Positions 1-7,000 of a stretch of DNA of 11,128 nucleotides are shown in pieces (within the stretch, counting starts at the first letter, position 1; every line of letters begins with the position of its first letter). The stretch is from Verrucomicrobia bacterium UBA1211 (GTDB lineage Bacteria; Verrucomicrobiota; Kiritimatiellia; RFP12; UBA1067): the NCBI GenBank assembly GCA_002309585.1, contig DBXN01000066.1:1-11128 (forward strand), written 5' to 3'. Both the position numbers and the translations under genes were made by a program. The notes below the pieces were generated by a model. The model ran no database searches. It was not told the origin of the DNA and saw only the letters and a list, made by a program, of their open reading frames with translations.

Positions 1-587
1 CCCTCGTCGGCGTTGCAGACCATGTACTTCTGGCCGGCAGGCTGCTTAGCCGCGAAGCCCCACTTCAGGCCGGTCGGGAAGCCCGCGCCGCCGCGGCCGC
101 GGAGGCCGGACTTGGTGATCTCGTCGACCACCTGCTGCGGGGTCATCTCGAAGAGCGCGCGCTCCAACGCCTTGTAACCGTCACGGGCGATGTACTCGTC
201 GATGCGGTCCGGGTCGATCACGCCGCAGTTACGTAGCACGATACGGAACTGCTTCTGGTAGAAGTCGATCTCGTCGATGCCGACGTGCAGCTTGCTCTGG
301 TTCTTGTCATAGAGCAGACGGTTGACCGTCCGGCCCTTGATGATGTGCTCTTTGACGATCTCTTCCGCGTCCTCAGGCTTCACCTCGACATAGAAGGTGT
401 CCTGGGGGAGGATCTTCACGATCGGCCCCTTCTCGCAGAAGCCGAGGCAGCCGGTCCGGACGACCTGCACGTCGTCGGCGAGGCCGTTGTCGGCGACCGC
501 CTTCTTGAGCGCGTTGAAAAGTTCAATCCCGCGGTTGGACTCACACGCCGTACCGCCGCACGTCAGGATATACTGTTTAAAACCCAT
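1..587 (-). CDS. nuoF: NuoF-like NADH-binding flavoprotein subunit (HndC/HydB type) of [FeFe] hydrogenase, partial
   Basis: The N-terminal 195 residues are present; the C-terminus runs off the left edge. Residues 1-95 form a thioredoxin-like 2Fe-2S domain with C10, C15, C47 and C51 (C-x4-C, C-x3-C, in RTGCLGFCEKGP). The NuoF core follows, with the glycine-rich NADH/FMN-binding segment GLRGRGGAGFPTGLKW at 161-176 and VCNADEG at the edge. The fusion of a 2Fe-2S domain to NuoF is typical of HndC/HydB in NAD(P)-dependent [FeFe] hydrogenases rather than of complex I NuoF. In that family the subunit oxidises or reduces NAD(P)(H) through FMN and passes electrons over Fe-S clusters to HydA, in the cytoplasm. 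The ATG at 587 follows a purine-rich ribosome site (GGAGAGAG) and lies 14 bp after the HndB-like gene. A formate dehydrogenase diaphorase is an alternative, but the HndB neighbour favours hydrogenase. Confidence 0.93.
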   Translation of the reverse strand, partial: MGFKQYILTCGGTACESNRGIELFNALKKAVADNGLADDVQVVRTGCLGFCEKGPIVKILPQDTFYVEVKPEDAEEIVKEHIIKGRTVNRLLYDKNQSKLHVGIDEIDFYQKQFRIVLRNCGVIDPDRIDEYIARDGYKALERALFEMTPQQVVDEITKSGLRGRGGAGFPTGLKWGFAAKQPAGQKYMVCNADE

Positions 588-601
588 GGTCTCTCTCCGC
601 T

Positions 602-991
602 TTAGCGAATAATGTCCGTTGCCGGCTTATCGCAAATGTGGTTGTCAATGAGCTTGTTGCCCACGATGTGGTCGGTGACGATCTGCTTGCCGACAGTGGC
701 GTCCACGTTGCCGTAGATCACAACCGGCATGCCCGGAACGATCACCTCGACGGTCGGCTCCGAATGGCAGAGGCCCATGCATCCCGTCTGGCGCACCAGA
801 ACGTTCGAGATCCCGCGCGCGTCCAACTCCTCGATGATCGCGTTGAAGGTCTCTTTCGCGCCGGCGGCGATACCGCATGTCCCCATGCCCACGATAACCT
901 GCACATCCTTGTTCGAAGGATCGCGCTTCTCCATCAGCTTCTGTTTCTGATCGCGCATCTTGCGCAGATCGTCCAATGTCAATTTCGCCAT
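602..991 (-). CDS. hndB: HndB-like (2Fe-2S) thioredoxin-fold ferredoxin subunit
   Basis: This 129-residue protein is the small 2Fe-2S subunit found with NAD(P)-reducing [FeFe] hydrogenases (HndB of Desulfovibrio-type Hnd complexes). It has a charged N-terminal helix (residues 1-28), then the thioredoxin-like ferredoxin fold. Cysteines are C39 (MGTCGIAAGA), C71 and C75 (TGCMGLC). The second Cys of the usual first pair is replaced, as far as I recall a normal trait of HndB proteins; an extra C120 lies near the C-terminus. Its likely job is electron relay between the NuoF-like and hydrogenase subunits in the cytoplasm. The ATG at 991 follows a good AAAGGAGA ribosome site. A 63-bp gap separates it from the ATPase gene and 14 bp from nuoF. 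The family is secure; the exact redox role is inferred from the operon. Confidence 0.9.
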   Translation of the reverse strand: MAKLTLDDLRKMRDQKQKLMEKRDPSNKDVQVIVGMGTCGIAAGAKETFNAIIEELDARGISNVLVRQTGCMGLCHSEPTVEVIVPGMPVVIYGNVDATVGKQIVTDHIVGNKLIDNHICDKPATDIIR

Positions 992-1054
992 TGTCTTGTC
1001 TCCTTTAAAGTGAAAACGCTTCGCAACGTGTCCGTTCCCGTCGGCCGCCGCATC

Positions 1055-1597
1055 TCATCCGTCCAGATTCGCCTCAAGGGCGCGCAAAAAGTCCCGGGCC
1101 AGAATCAGGTTACCGGAGGAGGTCAAATCCCCCAGGGTCTCCAGCAACTCCTTCCGCGAGATCGTATAACTGTCCACCGGCGTCCGCCGCGTGACGATCA
1201 GGTCATACGTCCCCGAAAAGCTCATCAGCCCCAGCAGGGTGGCGGGCAGGTCCCCCAGCGGCGGGGTGTCGACGTGCGTGGCGTCCAGCTCGAACGTCAC
1301 CGTCGTCCCCTTCCCGGGTTCCGAGTCGATCCCGGCCTTCCCGTTGCAAGCCTCGGCCGTCTGGAGCAGGAGGGGAACCCCCAACCCGACTCGACGGTGG
1401 TCGTGCTTGCCGGCCTCGGTGTAGAACGGATCGGAGATCCGCTTCAGCGTGGCCGCGTCCATACCCTTGCCGTTATCCGCCACACGCACCGACAGCCGCG
1501 CGGGGTCCGTGGTGACATCCAGCTCGACACAGGTCGCGCCGGCCTCCACCCCGTTCTGCACGAGATCGGTGATCATGTCACAGACAGATGCGTGCAC
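1055..1597 (-). CDS. GHKL (HATPase_c) ATP-binding protein in hydrogenase operon
   Basis: This 180-residue protein is essentially a free-standing histidine-kinase-type ATPase domain. Visible motifs, numbered from the GTG start, are the N box around DLVQNGVEAGA (N15), the G1 box DNGKGM (41-46), the F-box-like SDPFYTE (55-61), the G2 box RRVGLG (68-73) and the GTT strand (97-99). There is no dimerisation/phosphoacceptor domain, no receiver and no sensor. The C-terminal ~70 residues (from about 110) are not part of the canonical fold and I do not recognise them. Similar orphan ATPases occur between nuoE and hndB in [FeFe]-hydrogenase operons of anaerobes; their function is not established. The start is uncertain. 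An ATG at 1705 would overlap nuoE by about 97 bp. I chose GTG at 1597, 11 bp past the nuoE stop, because it begins just before the conserved N-box helix. ATG at 1576 would cut into that helix. Confidence 0.85.
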   Translation of the reverse strand: MHASVCDMITDLVQNGVEAGATCVELDVTTDPARLSVRVADNGKGMDAATLKRISDPFYTEAGKHDHRRVGLGVPLLLQTAEACNGKAGIDSEPGKGTTVTFELDATHVDTPPLGDLPATLLGLMSFSGTYDLIVTRRTPVDSYTISRKELLETLGDLTSSGNLILARDFLRALEANLDG

Positions 1598-1608
1598 AGC
1601 CGGTTCCG

Positions 1609-2094
1609 TTACTTGAACTTCGCCAGAATGTCCGGCAGCATCCCCGGAACGACCTTGCCGAAGACCTCGCCGTTGATCACCATCACTGGCGCCAGGCCGC
1701 AGCACCCGAGGCAGCGGACCGCCTCGACGGAAAAGGCGCCGTCAGGCGTAACCGTGTTCAAACCGACTCCGAGGATCTTCTCAAGCTCCTTGATGATGTC
1801 CGCGCCGCCCTTCAGATAGCAGGCCGTGCCCAAGCAGACCTGGATCTTGTTGCGCCCGGGCTTCTTCAGCTTGAAGAAGTTGTAGAAGGTTACTACCCCG
1901 TAGATTTTCGCTAAGGGGACGTCCAACAGGTCGGCCACTTCAAAGGCCACCTCACGGGGAATGTAACCAAACGTCTGCTGCACCTGATGCAGGACCATGA
2001 TCAGATTTCCCGGCTTGTCTTTCCATTCGGCAATGAAGGCCTTCAGCTCAGGAGTGAGCGTCTGAAGCCCCGCCGTCGTGTTCGCGGTACTCAC
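1609..2094 (-). CDS. nuoE: NuoE-like 2Fe-2S subunit (HndA/HydC type) of NAD(P)-dependent hydrogenase
   Basis: This 161-residue protein is a full-length NuoE/24-kDa-subunit homologue. An N-terminal helical bundle (about 13-75, with the family signature GYIPREVAFEVADLLDVP and YGVVTFY) precedes a thioredoxin-like domain binding one 2Fe-2S cluster. Ligands are C87 and C92 (CLGTAC) and C128 and C132 (CLGCCGLAPVM). C131 is an extra Cys inside the second motif. The subunit relays electrons between the NuoF-like flavoprotein and the rest of the complex in the cytoplasm. It is the first gene of the minus-strand operon. The start is a GTG at 2094 preceded by AGGGAA; no upstream ATG fits better. The sigma70-like promoter at 2171-2199 lies about 77 bp upstream. 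Confidence 0.94.
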   Translation of the reverse strand: MSTANTTAGLQTLTPELKAFIAEWKDKPGNLIMVLHQVQQTFGYIPREVAFEVADLLDVPLAKIYGVVTFYNFFKLKKPGRNKIQVCLGTACYLKGGADIIKELEKILGVGLNTVTPDGAFSVEAVRCLGCCGLAPVMVINGEVFGKVVPGMLPDILAKFK

Positions 2095-2170
2095 GGTTCC
2101 CTATACCTCCGCACTAATCCTGCCCTGCACCTCTACAAGGCAAGAGGTTTTCAAAAAGAGTTTGCCCGCC

Positions 2171-2199
2171 ATTATGGCAAAAAAGGGGGCATTTGCCAA
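2171..2199 (-). promoter_or_regulatory. sigma70-like promoter of the hydrogenase operon, with a dyad in the spacer
   Basis: On the minus strand, TTGGCA (plus 2199-2194) and CATAAT (plus 2176-2171) are separated by exactly 17 bp; each hexamer matches consensus at 5 of 6. The predicted transcription start is near 2163, leaving a ~70-nt leader before the GTG at 2094. A 7-bp inverted repeat, TGGCAAA (2175-2181) and TTTGCCA (2192-2198), overlaps both hexamers and could be a repressor site. Only the sequence match supports this. Confidence 0.5.
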
Positions 2200-2202
2200 G
2201 TG

Positions 2203-2419
2203 AATAGTGAAAAGAGGGGAACGGGGGCGACATTGAGCGCATCTTTGTTTTTCACCCATGCCATACAACCATTGTGAAATTATGGAATTGTGGAATTGAG
2301 ACATTATGGAATAATGAAATTGGGAAAATGCCACATTGTCATAATTCCACAATTTCACAATAATACATGGTGAATTGCGCAGATGCGCCCGGCGACATTC
2401 CCCGTTCCCCTTTACTATT
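2203..2419. repeat. nested inverted-repeat element between divergent promoters
   Basis: The outer arms at 2203-2244 and 2381-2419 pair imperfectly. The exact blocks are GGGGAACGGGG (2216-2226) with its complement at 2400-2410, GCGCATCT (2237-2244) with its complement at 2381-2388, and AATAGT with ACTATT at the ends. Inside lies an AT-rich section (2265-2370) built from variants of the words ATTGTGAAATT, GTGGAATT and ATGGAATT; ATTGTGAAATT at 2271-2281 has its complement at 2351-2361. A 9-bp direct repeat, GGCGACATT, occurs at 2226-2234 and 2391-2399. No open reading frame of note lies inside. The GGGGAACGGG word recurs in the other intergenic elements of this window. The 2095-2482 gap therefore holds two promoters and this element. 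Confidence 0.7.
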
Positions 2420-2446
2420 GAATTACGGGCGGAATCCGCTTACAAT
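2418..2446 (+). promoter_or_regulatory. sigma70-like promoter for the ABC-2-type membrane protein gene
   Basis: TTGAAT (2418-2423) and TACAAT (2441-2446) are spaced by 17 bp; the -10 matches consensus at 5 of 6 and the -35 at 4 of 6. The start would fall near 2453, about 30 nt before the ATG at 2483. The -35 abuts the right arm of the inverted-repeat element. Confidence 0.45.
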
Positions 2447-2482
2447 CTCCCCGGTTGCTTTAAATAGGGGATCGGTTGGGCG

Positions 2483-3859
2483 ATGCGAGGATTCTTCATT
2501 CGGTTATTCGGTATCACGGGTTTGGCGCTGCGGGCGTCCCTCCGGACGCGGACGGTCGGCGCGATCATCGTGCTGTTGATGGCCTGTATCCTGCTCCTGC
2601 CGTGCGTGCTGAAGGGCGACGGAACGCCGGCGGGCGATCTCCAGGTCCTCTTCACCTATACCCTCGGTTTCGCCTTCGGCCTGCTGGCGCTGGCTTCGCT
2701 CTGGACCGCCTGTTCCCTCTTCGCGGCGGAGATCGATTCGACCCGGATCCAGCTCACCGTCGTCAAGCCGGTCCGGATGGCGGAACTGTGGTTCGGCAAA
2801 TGGCTGGCCCTGCTGATCCTGAACGGGTTGGCGCTCCTGCTGGTCTACCTCGGCGTCTACGCCCAGATCCAATGGCGTATCCACCGCGACCAATGGGAAA
2901 AGACCGATTACCCCTCCAGCCGCTATGTTTTCCGGCCGGTGCTTCCGACGCCCGCCGAAGAGGCGAAGGCGGTCTATGCCGAGATGGCCGAGGCGGGGAA
3001 ACTCCCCACCAACCTCACGAAGCGGGCGATCCTGCGGGTTTTGGAGGAAAAGGCCTCAGAGCGCTACAGCATCCTCAATCCCGGCGAGGAGGTCTCCTGG
3101 ACCTTCCAATTCGACCATCCGCTGACGCTGGGCGATCCGCTGACCGTGCGGGTCCGTTTCGATACCGAATACAGTACCCGGACCCACATCCAGGGGACCT
3201 TCCGCCTCATCTGCGAGGAGCTGCCGGGGACCGTCATCGATGTCCCCGTCAGCGACTTCTCCCAGAACGAGATCGAATTCGCGGTCGATTCGAACGATTT
3301 CATCCCGGCCAACGCGCCCGCTTCCCAGCCCGTGCCGCGTGATCTCCGCCAGTTCCGGCTGATCTTTGCGAACCAGAGCCATTCGCGCGAATCCTCCGCG
3401 ATCATGGTCCGCTTCCGGCAGGATGTCGCCCTCCTGACACCGGGCGGCCCGTTTGAGGTCAATCTCGTCCGGTCCGCCTTCATCCACTGGTCGGTGCTCG
3501 GCCTCTTCTCCGCGCTGGGCCTGACCCTCAGCGCCTGCCTCTCTTTCCCCGTTGCGGCCTTTACCGCCACGCTGTTGCTGCTGCTCTGCATGCTCGGCAA
3601 TTCGGTCGTCTCGGTGATCGCCGAGGAGGACAAGGCCGACTGGAAAAACAAGCCGGGGATCTGGGTTTCACAGGCGATCCACTACGCGACGGTCCACGCG
3701 TTCCGGGAGTCCCCGCTGACCGCCGTGACGCGGAACGAGCGGATCGACACCCGGCGGATGCTCTCCGCCGCCAGTTGGGATCTGGTCCTGATGCCGCTCT
3801 ACCTCGCCGCCCTGGGCTGCGTGGTCCTTACCCGACGTGAGCTCGCGGACGCAGACTAA
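2483..3859 (+). CDS. ABC-2-type transporter permease-like membrane protein
   Basis: The 458-residue protein has six likely membrane segments (about 24-42, 55-80, 106-127, 332-352, 356-380, 432-450) around a soluble region of ~200 residues (130-330). The stretch at 81-107, including EIDSTRIQLTVVKPVRMAEL before a GKW-containing helix, resembles the cytoplasmic coupling segment of ABC-2 permeases (the E-x-x-S/T-x-x-x-x-x-x-KP-V-x-R/M pattern). No ATPase gene is adjacent, so any partner is encoded elsewhere. The large soluble insert, rich in beta-strand-like sequence, is longer than in simple ABC-2 permeases and may be extracytoplasmic. The ATG at 2483 has a weak ribosome site (AGGGG about 13 bp upstream). 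The TAA stop lies inside the intergenic repeat that begins at 3857. Membrane location is secure; substrate unknown. Confidence 0.8.
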   Translation: MRGFFIRLFGITGLALRASLRTRTVGAIIVLLMACILLLPCVLKGDGTPAGDLQVLFTYTLGFAFGLLALASLWTACSLFAAEIDSTRIQLTVVKPVRMAELWFGKWLALLILNGLALLLVYLGVYAQIQWRIHRDQWEKTDYPSSRYVFRPVLPTPAEEAKAVYAEMAEAGKLPTNLTKRAILRVLEEKASERYSILNPGEEVSWTFQFDHPLTLGDPLTVRVRFDTEYSTRTHIQGTFRLICEELPGTVIDVPVSDFSQNEIEFAVDSNDFIPANAPASQPVPRDLRQFRLIFANQSHSRESSAIMVRFRQDVALLTPGGPFEVNLVRSAFIHWSVLGLFSALGLTLSACLSFPVAAFTATLLLLLCMLGNSVVSVIAEEDKADWKNKPGIWVSQAIHYATVHAFRESPLTAVTRNERIDTRRMLSAASWDLVLMPLYLAALGCVVLTRRELADAD

Positions 3860-4032
3860 AAGCCCCCCGCGCCCGCGTGAGCGCGGGAATGTAAAAGAGG
3901 GTAACGTGGGGCGGGGGCAGTTGAGGGTTGAGAAGCGGCGTACGGAAGTCTGATGTCTGAAGCCCGAAGTCTTGTGGCTGAACGGTAAGTGATAGGCAAG
4001 GTTAAAAGGTTAAAGAGGGGAATGGGGAACGG
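3857..4032 (+). repeat. composite intergenic repeat, copy A
   Basis: This element fills most of the 234-bp gap between the permease and glycosidase genes. Its modules in order are: R1, TAAAAGCCCC followed by the hairpin CCCGCG-TGAG-CGCGGG (3857-3897); R2, GTTGAGGGTTGAG (3920-3932); R3a, 17 bp from 3945 to 3961; R3b, 25 bp from 3964 to 3988; and R4, purine-rich GGTTAAAAGGTTAAAG then GGGGAATGGGGAACGG (3999-4032). A partial inverted R2 lies at 4061-4077. R1, R3a, R3b and R4 recur at 7958-8100, and R2 and R4 at 9238-9333. The R1 hairpin lacks a following T-run, so it is not a typical terminator. Confidence 0.75.
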
Positions 4033-4093
4033 TTGTCGAATGTCGTTCTCACGTTTCTTACTCTCAACACTCAACCCTAATTGGGAGTTTGCC

Positions 4094-7000
4094 ATGAAAC
4101 GGTGGAATCGAGTCTGTCTGTACGTCTGGATGGCGGTCGGCGCGTGGGTGGCGTCGGCTGATCCCGCTTTGCTGGCCCATTGGCCGTTCGATGAGGGGGA
4201 GGGCGGAATCGCGCGGGATTCGGCGGCGCAGAGTCTGGAGGCCGAGCTTGATCCGGGTATCGAGTGGGTGGAAGGCGCCTTCGGAACGGCGCTGGCTTTT
4301 CCCGGAAACGGGCCGCAGGTTCTGCTCCCGCCCATTCCGGGATTGGACGGCAGCGACCGTTTCTCTCTTTCGCTGTGGGCCGCATGGGACGAGACGGACG
4401 GACAGTATCCCAACCTGCTGACCTCCGAGGCGTGGTCCCCGAACGGCCTGATGCTTTTCATGAATGACGGGGCGCTCTCGTTCCGGCTCGGGTGCCGCGC
4501 GCCGAAGTGGGTCGAGACCGGTGTCACGTTGATCCCCTCTGTCGAGACCGGCCGCTGGCGCCATCTCTGCGCGACCTTCAGCCGGCCCGATCTGACGCTC
4601 TATCTGGATGGGGTTCCCGTCGGTCGGGAACGGTGGGACCATCCCCTCGCCGTCCAGGGAATCCGCCTCGGCGGCTGGTTCTCCGATGTCACCCACCGGG
4701 GATTGATGGATGACCTGCGGTTCTACGCCGATGCGCTTCCGGCGGAGTCGGTGAGGGCCCTGGCGGCGGATCCCCGCTATCGCGAAACCGCCCGGCGGGT
4801 GATCTCGTCCGTTCCCCGCGTCGTGTCCCCGGTCCTCACCAGCGAGGGCCGCCATGCGACGCTGGTGATCGACGGCAAGGGGCGTATCGCCTCGCTACGG
4901 GAACGGGCGACCGGCCGCGAACTGGTCGGACGGCTGCAACCGATGGTACGGGTGGAGCGCGCCGACGGATCCCGGCTTTCGGTCTGCGACATGCGGCCCG
5001 CCGCCGAGCCGGGACGGCTCACCGCGATCTTCCCGCGCGGGGCGGGAAGCGTCGATCTCTCGGTCCGCCCCTTCGAGGGCGGATGGACCTTCCGGGTCGA
5101 GGCGGTTGACGTGCGGGACGCCAAGCGGTTGACCTTCTGCCTCCTCACCCCCCTCTGCGGCACCTGGCGCGGCGAGATGGCGAATCTGGTCTCGGACCCG
5201 GATTCGGGGGTCGCGCTGCGGGCCTATGAATTGCCGAGCGAAATGTCGGTCCAGCACGGCACGCTCCGCGTCACGGCCGACCTGACCCGAGGGTTGACCG
5301 GCTGGCGCGCGGGACTCTGCGCGGGTCCGCGCGCGACGCTCACGGAACAGCTTCGCGCGATGGCGCGCGAGGCGGGTGTCCCGACCAGCCGGCTGGGGGG
5401 GCCCTGGGTGGCCGACGCCCCGGAGGCGCGCGGCTCCTACCTCTTCGCCGACCTCTCCCATGCCTCGGCCGATGACTGGATCGCGCTTGCGGAGCGGGGC
5501 GGCTTCTCGACCATCCACATCCACGGCTGGTGGGAACGGCTCGGCCATTACCCGGTCAACACCCGGCTCTTCCCGAAGGGCCTCGACGATATGCGCGACA
5601 CCGTCGAGCGGATTCACGCCGCCGGACTCCGCGCCGGCATCCATACCCTGACCGCCTGCATCGACCCGATGGACGCCTGGATCACCCCCGTCTGTTCGAC
5701 CAACCTTCTGGCGTGGCACCGCTATACCCTCGCCCGTCCGATGGAACCCGCCGATACCGAGATCACCGTCACGGAATGTCCGATCGCGATGCATGACCGG
5801 GTTTTCACCTATTTCAGCAACGGCAACGCCATCCGGATCGGCACGGAAGTGATCCAATACACCGATATCCGCCGCGATCCGCCCTATGCCTTCACCGGAT
5901 GCAAGCGGGGTGCCTTCGGCACTCGCCCGGCGGCCCATGCGGCGGGCGAACCGGCCGACTATCTGCAGCAGCGGTATTATGCGTTCTACCCCGCCCCCGG
6001 TTCCCCGACCGCCGAGGCGCTGGCCGACCGGATCGCGGAGGTCTTCAACACCTGCTCATGTGACCAGATCTATTTCGACGGTTCCGAGGGCATGATGTCC
6101 CGATACGGGATCGACGCTATGCGCCACGCCATCTTCTCCCGGCTCGATCCCGACCGGCACGCCGTCTTGAACGAGTCCAGTTGCCACGGCGCCCACAACT
6201 GGTGGTTCCACTCCCGCATCGGCGCGTGGGACCATCCCGTGTGGGGGGCCAAGCGGTTCCACGACCGCCACGTCCGCGACACCGTCCGCGCCAGCCGGCT
6301 TGCGAATCTGCTCGAACCCCAAATGGGCTGGTGGGCGCCGCGCCGGGCCGACACCGCCGCCCGCGGCCATTTTTTGGATGAGATGGAGTACTTCGCCGCC
6401 AAGAACGCGGCGATCGACGCGGCGATGTCCATCCAGGGGGTCAATGTGAGTTACGAGCCGCTGCCGGTCGGCATCGAGCGGCAGATCACCGTCATGGGTT
6501 GGTATGAACGGTTCCGGTTGGCCCGTGCCTTCGCGCCGGGTGTCCGTGAGCGGCTCGGCGAACCGGGCGCGGAATTCCGTCTGCGGCAGGACGGTGACGG
6601 CATCTGGCGGTTGACGCCCGTGACCGTGTCGACCCGCCGCGTGAGCGGCCCGGCCGCGACCGGGTGGCCGGTCTCGGCTCCCGCCGCGATGCCGGTCGAT
6701 TTCCGGGTGGAGGCGCTTGACGCCGCGATGCCCTACACGACGGACGCGTGCGTCTCCCTGATTCACGCCGAGATGCTCGCAGGATTCTCCACCCAGACGG
6801 GATCCGGTGGCCGGCTCGCTATCGCCACCTCCGACGATACGGCGCACGGACCGGCGATCCGGATACAGGCCGCCGCCGATGGCAGTGGAGAGGGACGCGG
6901 CTGGGGAGCGGTCAAACGCGCGATTCCCCATCCCTACCTTTCGATCGACGGAACCGGCGCGTTCGGATGCTGGATCAAGGGTGACGGATCGGGGGCGACG

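Noticed and set aside
638..1819. Long plus-strand open frame (393 codons) opposite the hydrogenase genes
   Set aside because: It lies antisense to three well-recognised genes, has Arg/His/Gln-rich low-complexity translation and no family motif; it is a high-GC shadow.
2272..2360. Possible Rex (NADH-sensing) half-sites TTGTGAA at 2272-2278 and TTCACAA at 2354-2360
   Set aside because: Rex sites need the two halves within about 18 bp; these are 75 bp apart and belong to the AT-rich repeat words.
3872..3887. R1 hairpin CCCGCG-TGAG-CGCGGG as a rho-independent terminator after the permease gene
   Set aside because: No T-run follows (AATGTAAAAG), and the same hairpin recurs as part of a repeat module, so a terminator call is unsupported.
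3989..4093. Upstream extension of the glycosidase reading frame to 3989
   Set aside because: The extra 35 residues are read from the intergenic repeat and would bury the signal peptide; ATG 4094 has a ribosome site.
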